From contig NZ_BONX01000002.1 of assembly GCF_016862935.1 (NCBI RefSeq), positions 248,001-312,000 of the forward strand: 64,000 nt of DNA, in the 5' to 3' direction. The position numbers and the translations under genes are program-made. Below are positions 43,499-52,267 of this stretch, in pieces. Each line of letters begins with the position of its first letter. Position 1 is the stretch's first letter. The notes under the pieces are model-generated. The model made no database searches. It was given only the letters and a program-made list of their open reading frames with translations, and had not been told where the DNA came from. Source of the DNA: Plantactinospora mayteni. Lineage in GTDB: Bacteria; Actinomycetota; Actinomycetes; Mycobacteriales; Micromonosporaceae.

Positions 43499-45858
43499 GA
43501 TTGCTCCGGACGCTGCCGGTGCCGCTGGCCCTGGTGGCGATGATCGGCCTGGCCGGTGCGGTGCTCGGCGGGGTATACGCCGACCCGCTGCTCAGCCAGC
43601 TCGTGCTCGGCGCGGCGGTCGGCTCGGTCGGGGTCAGCCTGGCCGCCCGGCGACTGCCGTCCTGGCTGGTCGCCCCGCTCTCGGTAGTGGCCCTGCTCGG
43701 CTATGTCGCCGCCGCGCTCTGGTTCACCGCGCAGCGGGCCGACCTGCCCGGCTCGCTCGGCGACGTGGCGGCGGACGCCGCCCGAAACGGGATTCCCCGG
43801 CTGCTCACCGCACTGATCCCGGTCGAGCCGATGCCGGACACCGTGATCGTGCCGCTGGTCGCGGCCTGGATCGCCGGGCTGGCCGGTGCCGAGGTCGGCG
43901 TCCGGGCCGACCGGGTGCTGCTCGGCCTGACCGCCCCCGCCGCCCTCTACGCGGGCGCGCTCTACGTCGTCGGCCCGAACGCCGATTCGACCCCCTGGCT
44001 GACGGTCGCGTTCGCCGCCGCCGGGGCGATGGCGCTGGCCGCCGGCGGACGGCCGGCCCGGCCGGAGCGGAGCGGAGCGGCCGACCCGTCCGGCGAGCTG
44101 GCCCCCGGAGTCCGGGCCGCGCTGCGGGCCCGCACCCTCGCCAGCACCGCGCTGGGCCTGGTCGTGGTGCTCGGGCTCGCCGCAGTGGTCGCGCCCGTGG
44201 TGGCCCGGCAGGTCGGCACCACCCCGGTCGACCCGCGCCGCTACGTCCAGCCGCCCCAGGTGGACAGCCTCGACGAGAATCCGCTGATCCGGATCTCCGG
44301 CTGGGCGCTGAACCCTGACCAGAAGCTGCTCGACGTGGTCACCGCCGGATCGGGTGGGCCGCCGGCGGCGGATACTGTCGCGCCCACCCCGGCCGGGGAC
44401 GACGCGGAGCCGGGTGCCGAGGAGGAGGACGGTCTCTCGTCCGGGCAGCGGATCCGGCTCGCCGTGCTGGGCGACTACGACGGGGTGACCTGGCGGGTCG
44501 GCGCGACCTACCGGAACGCCGGTCGGGTGCTGCCCGAGCCGGAGCCGCTGCCCGCTGCCCGGGTGCAGCAGGTGGTGCAGCAGATCACCGTCGACAGCCT
44601 GACCGGCCGGCTACTGCCGGCGGTACCCACCCCGCGCGAGGTGACCGGCGCCCGGGTGGCGTACGACCAGGAGAGCGGGACGCTGATCCGGCCGGAGGGG
44701 CTGACCGCGGGGCTGAGTTATTCGGTCACCTCCCGACGGGAGAATCCCGACTACAGCCTGCTGCCCTCGGCGAGCGTACCGGCCGGCGACGAGGTGGCCC
44801 GGTTCCTCCGGGTCGAGCCGGGCGCGCCGGAGCAGATGCAGCAGCTCGCCGCCCAGCTCGCCGAGGAGAACGGCGCCCCGTACGCCCGGGCGGACGCGAT
44901 CGAGACGTTCCTCGCCGAGCACTATCGGGTGGTCGCCGACGCGCCCAGCGGACATGCTTATCCGAACCTCAACTTCTTCCTCTTCGGGCCGGGCAACGGT
45001 GGCGGGCAGCGGGGCACGTCGGAGCAGTTCGCCGCCGCGTTCGCCGTACTCGGCCGGATGACCGGGCTGCCCACCCGGGTGGTGGTCGGCTTCCAGTCGC
45101 CCACCGGCACCGGTCCGGTACGCGGCGCCGACGCCCTCGCCTGGCCGGAGGTGCTCTTCGACGACCTCGGCTGGGTGGCGTTCGACCCGCTGCCGAAGCC
45201 GAACACCCGACCCAAGCCGGTCGAGCAGGACTTCAAGCCGGAGCCGGAGGATCCGACCCCTCCGCCGGACGAGGCGACGCAGAGCCCGGCGGCCACGCCG
45301 AGCGGCACGCCGGACCCGCAGGCGGCCCCGGGCCGGGGTGCCGGCCTCGGCACCCCCGTCCTGGTCGGCGGCGGTACCGGCGGACTGCTGCTCCTGCTCG
45401 CCGGGCTGGCCACCCTGGTCGTCGGCCTACGCCGGTCCCAGCGTCGCCGCCGGCTCGTCGAGGGGCAGCCGGCGCAGCGGATCGCCGGGGCCTGGCGGGA
45501 GGTGACCGACGCGTTGCGCCTGGCCGGGCGGCCGGTACCGGACCATCTGGCGGCCACCGAGGTTGCCGCGCACGCCCGGTCCAGTCTGCACGGTGCGGCG
45601 GAGACCGGGCCGGATCCCGGGATCGGGCCGGGGCGGCCGGGCCGAGCCGGCGCGGTCCGCCCGGCGGCGCCCCCGGTCGACGACCTGGCCGCGCTGGTCA
45701 ACCTGGCCGCGTTCGCGCCCGGCAACGCCACCGACGACCAGGCCCGGCGGGCCGGCGAGCTGGCGGTGGCGTACGCGGCGAAGCTCCGTGCCGACCGGCC
45801 GTGGTGGCGCCGGGTGCTGTGGTCGCTGCACCCCGGCCCGCTCCGCTGGCGGCGCTGA
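43495..45858 (+). CDS. TgpA-like membrane protein with a degenerate transglutaminase domain
   Basis: A 787-residue protein with about six N-terminal membrane helices (DUF3488/TgpA type, residues 1-240), a large outer region, a transglutaminase-like core (about 480-565) and a final membrane helix (LVGGGTGGLLLLLAGLATLVVG) before a cytoplasmic tail. The catalytic cysteine position is serine (Ser509 in RGTSEQFAAAFAVLGR), and the histidine of the usual HAW motif is leucine (Leu548 in ALAWPEVLF). The aspartate side (WVAFDP) is kept. It therefore probably does not catalyse transglutamination and may bind peptides instead. Last gene of the MoxR operon. Confidence 0.85.
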   Translation: MRLLRTLPVPLALVAMIGLAGAVLGGVYADPLLSQLVLGAAVGSVGVSLAARRLPSWLVAPLSVVALLGYVAAALWFTAQRADLPGSLGDVAADAARNGIPRLLTALIPVEPMPDTVIVPLVAAWIAGLAGAEVGVRADRVLLGLTAPAALYAGALYVVGPNADSTPWLTVAFAAAGAMALAAGGRPARPERSGAADPSGELAPGVRAALRARTLASTALGLVVVLGLAAVVAPVVARQVGTTPVDPRRYVQPPQVDSLDENPLIRISGWALNPDQKLLDVVTAGSGGPPAADTVAPTPAGDDAEPGAEEEDGLSSGQRIRLAVLGDYDGVTWRVGATYRNAGRVLPEPEPLPAARVQQVVQQITVDSLTGRLLPAVPTPREVTGARVAYDQESGTLIRPEGLTAGLSYSVTSRRENPDYSLLPSASVPAGDEVARFLRVEPGAPEQMQQLAAQLAEENGAPYARADAIETFLAEHYRVVADAPSGHAYPNLNFFLFGPGNGGGQRGTSEQFAAAFAVLGRMTGLPTRVVVGFQSPTGTGPVRGADALAWPEVLFDDLGWVAFDPLPKPNTRPKPVEQDFKPEPEDPTPPPDEATQSPAATPSGTPDPQAAPGRGAGLGTPVLVGGGTGGLLLLLAGLATLVVGLRRSQRRRRLVEGQPAQRIAGAWREVTDALRLAGRPVPDHLAATEVAAHARSSLHGAAETGPDPGIGPGRPGRAGAVRPAAPPVDDLAALVNLAAFAPGNATDDQARRAGELAVAYAAKLRADRPWWRRVLWSLHPGPLRWRR

Positions 45859-45878
45859 CCAGCCCTCCGACTCGGGCC

Positions 45879-46093
45879 CTGCCCGGGTCAGAGTCAGCCC
45901 GAAATCGGGGACGCCGACCGGCTGCCCGGGTCAGAGTCAGCCCGAAGTCGGGGATGCCGACCGGCTGCCCGGGTCAGAGTCAGCCCGAAGTCGGAGATGC
46001 CGACCGGCTGCCCGGGTCAGAGTCAGCCCGAAGTCAGGGATGCCGACCGGCTGCCCGGGTCGGGGTCAGCCCAGGGTCGGGGATGCCGGGCCG
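45879..46093. repeat. Five-unit 43-bp tandem array at the 3' end of the LLM gene
   Basis: Units begin at 45879, 45922, 45965, 46008 and 46051. The fifth unit contains the last codons and stop of the leftward LLM oxidoreductase gene. The other four are near-copies reaching back to 20 bp from the stop of the rightward transglutaminase-like gene. Confidence 0.9.
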
Positions 46094-47064
46094 AGCTGCG
46101 TGATCAGGGTGGTCAGCGCGGCGGCACCACCGGCGGCCACCTCCGGGGTGGGCAGCAGGGCCAGCACCGGGACGTCCACTCCGGCCGCCACATACCGCTC
46201 GACGCGGCCCCGGCAGGTCTCCGGGCTGCCGTGCACGATCAGCGCGTCGACCAGCTCGTCCGGTACCAGGTCCGCGGCACCCCGGCGGTCACCGGCCGCC
46301 CAGGCCCGCCACACCGGCCCCATCACCGGCTCCCGGCCGAGCCAGCGGTGGAACTCCGCGTACGCCGGAACGGTCAGGTAGGTGGCGATCAGCCGACGGG
46401 CGGACCTCCGGGCGTACCCGGCGTCCTCGGTCGGACAGACGAAGATCCGGGCGGCCACCTCGAAGCCGGGGCGGCGCTCCCCCAACGCGGCGAGCACCTT
46501 CGGTACGTCGTCGTCGGCCAGCCAGTTGAGGACCGTCCCGTCCGCCTCGGCACCGGCCAGCCGCAGCATCCCGGGGCGCAGCGCGGCCAACAGGATCGGC
46601 GGCGGTACGGCCGGCGGACGTTCCAACCGGAACCGCCGTACGGTGAAGGTGTCGTAGACCTCGTCGACCGTCTCGCCCCGCAGTGCCGCCCGCAGGAAAC
46701 GCAGCATGTCGCGGCTGCGCCGGTACGGCTCCTCGAACCGGGTCGCGTTCCAGTCCTGCACCAGCACCGGTGACGAGGCGCCGATCCCGAGCGAGAACCG
46801 GCCGGGGGCGGCCTCGGCCAGCGCCGCCGCGCTCATCGCCAGCAGTCCCGGCCCTCGGGTGAAGACCGGGGCGACGGCGGTGCCCAGCCGCAGCGCCGGT
46901 TGCCAGGCGGCGGCGAGCGCCAGCGGGGTGAACGCGTCGCTGCCGGCCACCTCGGCGGACCACAGGTCGGTGAAACCCGCCTCGGCTAGCGCGGCGTAGA
47001 TCGCGTCGTGCCCGTCGAGCGGTACGCCGCCGAGCGGCACCGTCATTCCCCAGCGTATGGTCAC
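46066..47064 (-). CDS. LLM class flavin-dependent oxidoreductase (likely F420 type)
   Basis: A 332-residue TIM-barrel luciferase-like protein: MTVPLGGVPLDGHDAIYAALAEAGFTDLWSAEV near the N-terminus, LGTAVAPVFTRGP, and GRFSLGIGASSPVLVQDWNATRFEEPYRRSRDML, the pattern of actinobacterial F420-dependent LLM enzymes. I use the GTG at 47064 (VTIRWGMTV); a much longer open frame upstream is spurious. The last seven codons lie in the terminal unit of a tandem array. Substrate unknown. Confidence 0.88.
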   Translation of the reverse strand: MTIRWGMTVPLGGVPLDGHDAIYAALAEAGFTDLWSAEVAGSDAFTPLALAAAWQPALRLGTAVAPVFTRGPGLLAMSAAALAEAAPGRFSLGIGASSPVLVQDWNATRFEEPYRRSRDMLRFLRAALRGETVDEVYDTFTVRRFRLERPPAVPPPILLAALRPGMLRLAGAEADGTVLNWLADDDVPKVLAALGERRPGFEVAARIFVCPTEDAGYARRSARRLIATYLTVPAYAEFHRWLGREPVMGPVWRAWAAGDRRGAADLVPDELVDALIVHGSPETCRGRVERYVAAGVDVPVLALLPTPEVAAGGAAALTTLITQLGPASPTLG

Positions 47065-47145
47065 CGGTCGATGGTGCCCGCTCCCCCAGGCCCGGGCAAC
47101 AGAGCGCGCGAGTTCTCGTGGCCGAGTTCTTGTAGCCTCTGCCGG

Positions 47146-47547
47146 GTGACCTTCTCCATCGTGGCGCGATCCGACGACGGCCGGCTGCACGGGGTCGCGG
47201 TCGCGAGCAAGTTCCTCGGGGTCGGTGCCCTGGTACCGGCCGCCGAGGCCGAGGTGGGTGCGCTGGCCACCCAGGCACACGCCAACCTGGCCTACCGGCC
47301 GCAGGGGCTGGCGTTCCTGCGTACCGGTCTGGCCGCGGCCGACGTACTCGCCGAGCTGGTCGCCGCCGACTCCGGCCGTACGCACCGGCAGCCGGATGCT
47401 CTTCGAGCGCCCGGACCCGGAGACGCTGCTCGACCTGACCGGTGACCTCGCCGACGAGGTGTCGCGGCTGCTCGCCGGGGTGCGGCACCGTGCCGGCTCG
47501 ACACCGGGTGCGCCGGCCGGGAACTCGACCCGCTCGGCGCCGGTCAG
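47146..47547 (+). pseudogene. DUF1028 gene with internal deletion and frameshift
   Basis: The GTG at 47146 starts a good DUF1028 N-terminus (VTFSIVARSDDGRLHGVAVASKFLGVGALVPAA, then ATQAHANLAYRPQGLAFL). After GRTHRQ the frame stops matching. About 30 bp on, in another frame, comes LFERPDPETLLDLTGDLADEVSRLLAGVRHRAGS, which fits the C-terminal part of the same family. About 100-120 codons of the middle are missing, and the extreme C-terminus is lost too. Intact members are 220-300 residues. The first frame ends at 47445. Confidence 0.7.
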
Positions 47548-48224
47548 CCGAAGGCGAGCCAGCGCACCCCGCGTCGGTCGATCTCGGCCCGCTCCGGATC
47601 GGTCAGCGGCTGTCGGCCGGTGGCCTTGGCGACCAGGGTCAGCCGGTCCCAGCGAAGCTGCTCGGCGAGCCCGACGGCTGCCGGGCCGGCCGCCCGGGTC
47701 AACAGCCCGGCGATCAGCTCGCCGGTTGGTCCGGTCAGCCACGGCTCCCGGTCCAGCGCGGCGGCCAGGTCCAGTCCGTGTACCCCCAGCTCCACCACCC
47801 GGGTCACCAGGAACTCCTCCAGGGTCATCGGGTCGCCGTGCCGGGTCCGGACCAGCCGGCCGGGCGGCGCCGCGAGGCTGGCCGCGTACGCGGCGCGCCA
47901 GGTCTGCGCGAAGTCCTCGGCGAGTTCCCGACCGCTGCCGAATCCGGCGCCCTCCTGGCGGGCCATGTCGACCCGGGCCGTGTCGGTCTCGGGAGTGAAC
48001 TTCGCCGGCCCGAAGTATGCGGCGGCGTCGACCTCGGCGCGCGGCGGTGCCGGCTCGGCCAGCATCCCGACCAGCCGGCCGGCCCCGGTGCTCACGTGTG
48101 CGGCCAGCTCCCGCACGTTCCACGGTGGACAGCGCGTCGGTCGGGCGAACTCCGGCTCGGTGAGCCCGACCAGCACCTCGGCGAGCCGGACGGCCTCGCC
48201 CCGGAACACCTCGACCACCCGCAC
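47544..48224 (-). CDS. Maleylpyruvate isomerase/DinB-like family protein
   Basis: A 226-residue protein with the mycothiol-dependent maleylpyruvate isomerase N-terminal helical bundle: VFRGEAVRLAEVLVGLTEPEFARPTRCPPWNVRELAAHV, where the histidine of the last motif is a usual metal ligand, and later VTRVVELGVHGLDLAAAL. The GTG at 48224 is the start. Members act in mycothiol-linked detoxification or have no known activity. It overlaps the end of the DUF1028 relic. Confidence 0.82.
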   Translation of the reverse strand: MRVVEVFRGEAVRLAEVLVGLTEPEFARPTRCPPWNVRELAAHVSTGAGRLVGMLAEPAPPRAEVDAAAYFGPAKFTPETDTARVDMARQEGAGFGSGRELAEDFAQTWRAAYAASLAAPPGRLVRTRHGDPMTLEEFLVTRVVELGVHGLDLAAALDREPWLTGPTGELIAGLLTRAAGPAAVGLAEQLRWDRLTLVAKATGRQPLTDPERAEIDRRGVRWLAFG

Positions 48225-48395
48225 GCGGTCAGGTTACAAGAGCACATCGACGCCAGGTACGAGGGCGCCGGTACGCTCCTGCCCATTCCCGACCGGTTGG
48301 CCGAGGGATGGCGAGCGCCGCCCCTCGACCAACTCGACCAGCCCGTGCCGCTTCAGCGGTGCCAGGACCAGACCCTGCGCGGCACACTCCGCCGG

Positions 48396-48755
48396 CTACA
48401 GGGCGGTCGTGGTCTTTGTCAGGATGCTGGCAAGTGCGCCGTAGTCGACGTCCTGTCCTTCTTTGATGTCGACGGCTTTGCGTTCACCGTTGCCCAACGC
48501 CCGAAGGAGTCCCTTGACCTCGGGGATGTCCGTCGCGTTGAACACCATGAACGAGACCTTGGCCTTGGCCACCGCGATGACGGCCGCGTAGTGTCCGTTC
48601 TTGAGGTAGTGCGGCTTGCCGTACTGGAGCCGCTCCTCGACACCGGGAATGGTCTGGCCGACCATCGTACGCAGTTTCTCGCACACATCGATCTGCCACG
48701 GCTGTGCCTTGTTGATGCACTGGGTGACAATGTCACTCACGGTCTTCTCCTTCAT
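48396..48755 (-). CDS. DUF1801 domain protein
   Basis: A 119-residue protein matching the YdhG-like DUF1801 fold: VCEKLRTMVGQTIPGVEERLQYGKPHYLKNGHYAAVIAVAKAKVSFMVFNAT. ATG at 48755; the open frame continues upstream without homology. It follows the dihydrofolate reductase-like gene by 35 bp on the same strand and is probably cotranscribed. Function unknown. Confidence 0.82.
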   Translation of the reverse strand: MKEKTVSDIVTQCINKAQPWQIDVCEKLRTMVGQTIPGVEERLQYGKPHYLKNGHYAAVIAVAKAKVSFMVFNATDIPEVKGLLRALGNGERKAVDIKEGQDVDYGALASILTKTTTAL

Positions 48756-48790
48756 CACCGTTCGCCAGAACTTGGGGTCTAGAGCTAGTA

Positions 48791-49369
48791 CTAGACGGAC
48801 TCCTGTCCCCACCCGACGAGGTCGTCCCGGCTGGGGGCATAGGTCAACACGACCACGCCCGAGTCGAACGCCTGCGCGCCGACCAGCCGAAGGACCGCCG
48901 GCTCGCCCGACTCTTCGAAGAGGCGCACGCCACCGCCCATCACGACGGGGTAGGTGACCAGGCGCAGTTCGTCGAGGAGTTCGTTGCGCAGCAACCACCT
49001 GACCAGCGCGACACTGCCGTAGACCAGGATGTCGCCATCCACCTCGGCCTTCAGCTTCGCGACCGTCTCGGCGACGTTCTCGCTGATGACGGTGGTGTTG
49101 TTCCACTCGCCCCGCTTCAGCGTCGTCGAGACGACGTACTTGGGCATGCTGTTCATCTTGTCGGCGAAACCGGCCTCGTCGGTCATGTTCGGCCAGGAGG
49201 CGGCGAACCCCTGGTAGGTGACCCGGCCGAGCAGCAACGCGTCGGCGGCCCGGAGCTGCTCCAGCCCGGTCCGCATGGAGTCCTCGCTGACGAACTGGAA
49301 GGTGAACCGCTGCGGGTCGTCGACGACCCCGTCGGCCGTCGTGAAGATGGACAGAACAATGCGTCCCAT
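48791..49369 (-). CDS. Dihydrofolate reductase/RibD C-terminal-like protein
   Basis: A 192-residue NADPH-dependent reductase-like protein: MGRIVLSIFTTADGVVDDP, ALLLGRVTYQGFAASWP, YVVSTTLKRGEWNNTTVI, DILVYGSVALVRWLL and TYPVVMGGGVRLF, the standard order for the RibD-C/DHFR-like group. The start at 49369 is set by GGGAGG with six-base spacing. It heads a likely two-gene unit with DUF1801 and is divergent from the AfsR-like regulator. Confidence 0.88.
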   Translation of the reverse strand: MGRIVLSIFTTADGVVDDPQRFTFQFVSEDSMRTGLEQLRAADALLLGRVTYQGFAASWPNMTDEAGFADKMNSMPKYVVSTTLKRGEWNNTTVISENVAETVAKLKAEVDGDILVYGSVALVRWLLRNELLDELRLVTYPVVMGGGVRLFEESGEPAVLRLVGAQAFDSGVVVLTYAPSRDDLVGWGQESV

Positions 49370-49506
49370 TGTGTACCTCCCGGATGCTTCGGTGACCTGA
49401 GATAGAGCCTCCGGCACGGGGACGGCACGGGCATCCGTGGCGACCACGTATTCCACCACCCAATGGGCCACCAATACATGATCCCGTGGTCAGGCATGAT
49501 GGTGCG

Positions 49507-52251
49507 ATGACCGTCGCGTATCCCGCCGGAGCGTCGAAGCGAGAGATCGAGGTACTCGTCATGCTCGGCGCGCGCCTGTCCAACGCCGACATCGCCGGCC
49601 GGCTCCACCTCTCCGTACGGACCGTGGAGAGCCACGTCTCCGCGCTGCTGCGCAAGTACGGTGTCGCCGATCGGAGGGCGCTCGCCGAGATCGCCGTACA
49701 GGCGCAGGCAGGGGCGCCGGTGCCAGGGCGGCTGGCCGGCCTGCAACCAGCGCTCACCACCTTCGTCGGCAGGAGCGCCGAACACGAGCACCTGATGGAG
49801 GCGCTGCGTGGCGCGCGGCTCGTGACCGTGGTGGGACCGGGCGGGGTGGGAAAGACGCGGCTGGCGGGCCGGATCGCCGAGGCGGCGGGGCCATCCTTCC
49901 CCTCCGGCGGCGCGTTCGTCGATCTCGTCCCGGCCCGCGGCGGGTACGTCGCGCAGGCGGTTGCCGCCGCGCTCGGCGTCAGCGAGCGCCCCCAGCAGTC
50001 GCTGGAGGACGCCGTGGTGGAGCGGCTCGGAGAGGGCCGATCGCTGCTGGTGCTGGACAACTGCGAGCACGTGATCGACGTGGTGGCGCGGTTCGCGGAG
50101 CGGGTGCTGACCGGCTGCCCTGGTACCCGCATCCTCGCCACCAGCAGGGAACGACTCGGCGTACCGGGCGAGCGTGCCGTACCGCTCGGCCCGCTGCCGC
50201 TGGAGTCCGACGCCGAGCGACTCTTCGTCGACCGCGCCACCGCCGCGGACCCCGGGTTCGCGGCGGACCCGGTGGTGGTCGCCAAGCTGTGCACGCGGCT
50301 GGACGGCATGCCGCTGGCGATCGAGCTGGCTGCGGCCCGCAGCGCCACCCTGGGCGAGAACGGGTTGCTGGCCGCGCTCGACGACCACCTACGGCTGGTG
50401 ACCGGCGGCAGGGGTGTGGACGAGCGGCACCACTCGCTGCGCGCGGTCATCGGCTGGAGCCACGACCTGCTCGATGACGAGGAACGGGCACTGTTCCGGC
50501 GGCTCGCCGCCTTCGCCGGGGCGTTCGACCTCGACGCCGTCGCCGCGACGAGCCCCGCCGAGAGCACTCGTGGTGCGGTTGCCGACGTGCTTGGCAGGCT
50601 GGCGGAGAAGAGCCTGGTCACCGTGCACCGTCGGGAGGGCGTGGCCCGGTGGCGGCTGCTACAGACGGTACGCGCGTTCGCCGCTGAACAGTTGGACGCG
50701 TCGGGCGAGCGGCCGGAGATCCAGGACCGGCACCTGCGCTGGGCGGCGGACGTCGCCACCGAGCTGGAGACGAGACTGGACGGCGACGAGTGGTACGAGG
50801 AGTTCGACGCGGTCGCCGACGACCTGAGAGCCGCCCTCGCCGCCGCTCCCGCAGGCCCGGCCGCGCTGCCGCACCGGCTGGCCCGGACACTGGCCCACCT
50901 CGCCTACGCGCGGCGGTTCCTGATGGAATCGCTCGGCCACTACCGGGCCGCCGCCGAGCGGGCCCCCGCTCCGGGCGAGGCCGCGGCGGACCTGTACGCC
51001 GCCGCCGCCGTTTCCCATGCCGTCGGCGACGACGGTCAGCGGCCCTTCGACCTGCTGCTCGCCGCCGCGGAGCGGGCCCGTACGGCCGGGAACCACGGGG
51101 CCACCGCCATCGCGCTGGCGCAGGCGGTCACCACCGCCCGGAGGCATCCGGCCGGGTTCGCCACGGAGGTTCCGTACGAGCGCCTGCGGGACCTCCTCGA
51201 CGAGGCGGCGTCCGTGGCTGGCGGGTCGAGCGACGCCGTGGTGGCGGCCCGCCTCGCCGAGGCAGCGGCGTGGGCCGCCACCTCCGACAGGTACGAGGCG
51301 GACCCGGCGCTCGCCGAGGCCGCTGCGGCAGCCGCCCGGGCCACCGGCGATCCGGTGCTGATCAGCGCGGCTCTGGACGCGGTGGCCACTGCCGGTGTCG
51401 TGGCGGGGCGCGGCGCGGAGGTGCGCCGGGTGACGGACGAACGGCTGGCCCTGCTGCCCGCGATGCCCCGGCACGACCCGAACGCCGCCCCGGAGATCGT
51501 CGACACCTACCGGATGGCCCACCTGGCCGCCCTCGGCGTCGGCGACCTGCCGGCCGCCCTGTCGATCGGGCAGCGGACCATGGACGACGACCTCGCCGGC
51601 AGTTCCTACCACTCGGCCGCCCTCCTGATCACCCCACTGGTGCTCAGCGGGCGCTTCGACGAGGCGCTGCGAATGGCGGGTACGGCGTGGGACGGTTGGC
51701 AGCGGGCCGGCCGGCCGCGCACCGGCACCATGTCGCCGCCGATGGCCGCCGTCGCCCTCGTCCACGGGCTGCGCGGCGACGACGAGGGGTACGCGCTGTG
51801 GCGTTCCCGCGCGATCGAGGTGATCGGGGAGCTACCCGCGCACTCCACCTTCGTGACGATGGTCGACGCGCGGCTCGCCGTACACGCGGGGCGGGTCGGG
51901 GACGCCGCCGCGCTCGTCAGTCTGGCGTTCAACGGCATCCGAAGCTGGTCTCCGCCCTACTCCCGGGCGGTCGGCGCCGAACTGGCCGTCGTCGCCGGGC
52001 TTCCCGACGCGCCGGACCTGCTGTCGGCCGCCGAGCGACACGAAAGCGCCTGGGCCGCCGCCTGCACCGCCCGCGCCCGGGGCCGCCATTACGGGGACGG
52101 CGCCGCCCTCACCGCCGCGGTGGCGGGGTGGGAGCGGATCGGCGCCCGGTTCGAACGCGCATCCACGCTCCTGCTGTTGCCGGACCGGGCCGCCGAAGGG
52201 CGGCGGGAACTCGCCGCCCTCGGTGTCGAGGTCCCGGCTGAACGAGGTTGA
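49507..52251 (+). CDS. Regulator with N-terminal LuxR HTH and NB-ARC ATPase
   Basis: A 914-residue regulator. Residues 8-65 form a LuxR-type helix-turn-helix (SKREIEVLVMLGARLSNADIAGRLHLSVRTVESHVSALL). An NB-ARC-like ATPase follows, with Walker A VVGPGGVGKTRLA and Walker B LLVLDNCEHV, then motifs ATSRERLGVPGE and LDGMPLAIELAAA, and a helical tail. The HTH precedes the ATPase, the reverse of LAL regulators such as the one at 27128-30037. ATG at 49507. It is divergent from the DHFR-like gene and may control it. Confidence 0.88.
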   Translation: MTVAYPAGASKREIEVLVMLGARLSNADIAGRLHLSVRTVESHVSALLRKYGVADRRALAEIAVQAQAGAPVPGRLAGLQPALTTFVGRSAEHEHLMEALRGARLVTVVGPGGVGKTRLAGRIAEAAGPSFPSGGAFVDLVPARGGYVAQAVAAALGVSERPQQSLEDAVVERLGEGRSLLVLDNCEHVIDVVARFAERVLTGCPGTRILATSRERLGVPGERAVPLGPLPLESDAERLFVDRATAADPGFAADPVVVAKLCTRLDGMPLAIELAAARSATLGENGLLAALDDHLRLVTGGRGVDERHHSLRAVIGWSHDLLDDEERALFRRLAAFAGAFDLDAVAATSPAESTRGAVADVLGRLAEKSLVTVHRREGVARWRLLQTVRAFAAEQLDASGERPEIQDRHLRWAADVATELETRLDGDEWYEEFDAVADDLRAALAAAPAGPAALPHRLARTLAHLAYARRFLMESLGHYRAAAERAPAPGEAAADLYAAAAVSHAVGDDGQRPFDLLLAAAERARTAGNHGATAIALAQAVTTARRHPAGFATEVPYERLRDLLDEAASVAGGSSDAVVAARLAEAAAWAATSDRYEADPALAEAAAAAARATGDPVLISAALDAVATAGVVAGRGAEVRRVTDERLALLPAMPRHDPNAAPEIVDTYRMAHLAALGVGDLPAALSIGQRTMDDDLAGSSYHSAALLITPLVLSGRFDEALRMAGTAWDGWQRAGRPRTGTMSPPMAAVALVHGLRGDDEGYALWRSRAIEVIGELPAHSTFVTMVDARLAVHAGRVGDAAALVSLAFNGIRSWSPPYSRAVGAELAVVAGLPDAPDLLSAAERHESAWAAACTARARGRHYGDGAALTAAVAGWERIGARFERASTLLLLPDRAAEGRRELAALGVEVPAERG

Positions 52252-52267
52252 GGAGAACTCCTGATTC

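Noticed and set aside
38627-45858. MoxR-DUF58 operon as a possible new system
   Set aside because: The gene order is recurrent in actinobacteria; only the inactive transglutaminase domain deserves note.
48225-48395. Possible gene fragment between the MDMPI-like and DUF1801 genes
   Set aside because: Open in several frames, but no segment resembles a family I can name and no start signal is visible.
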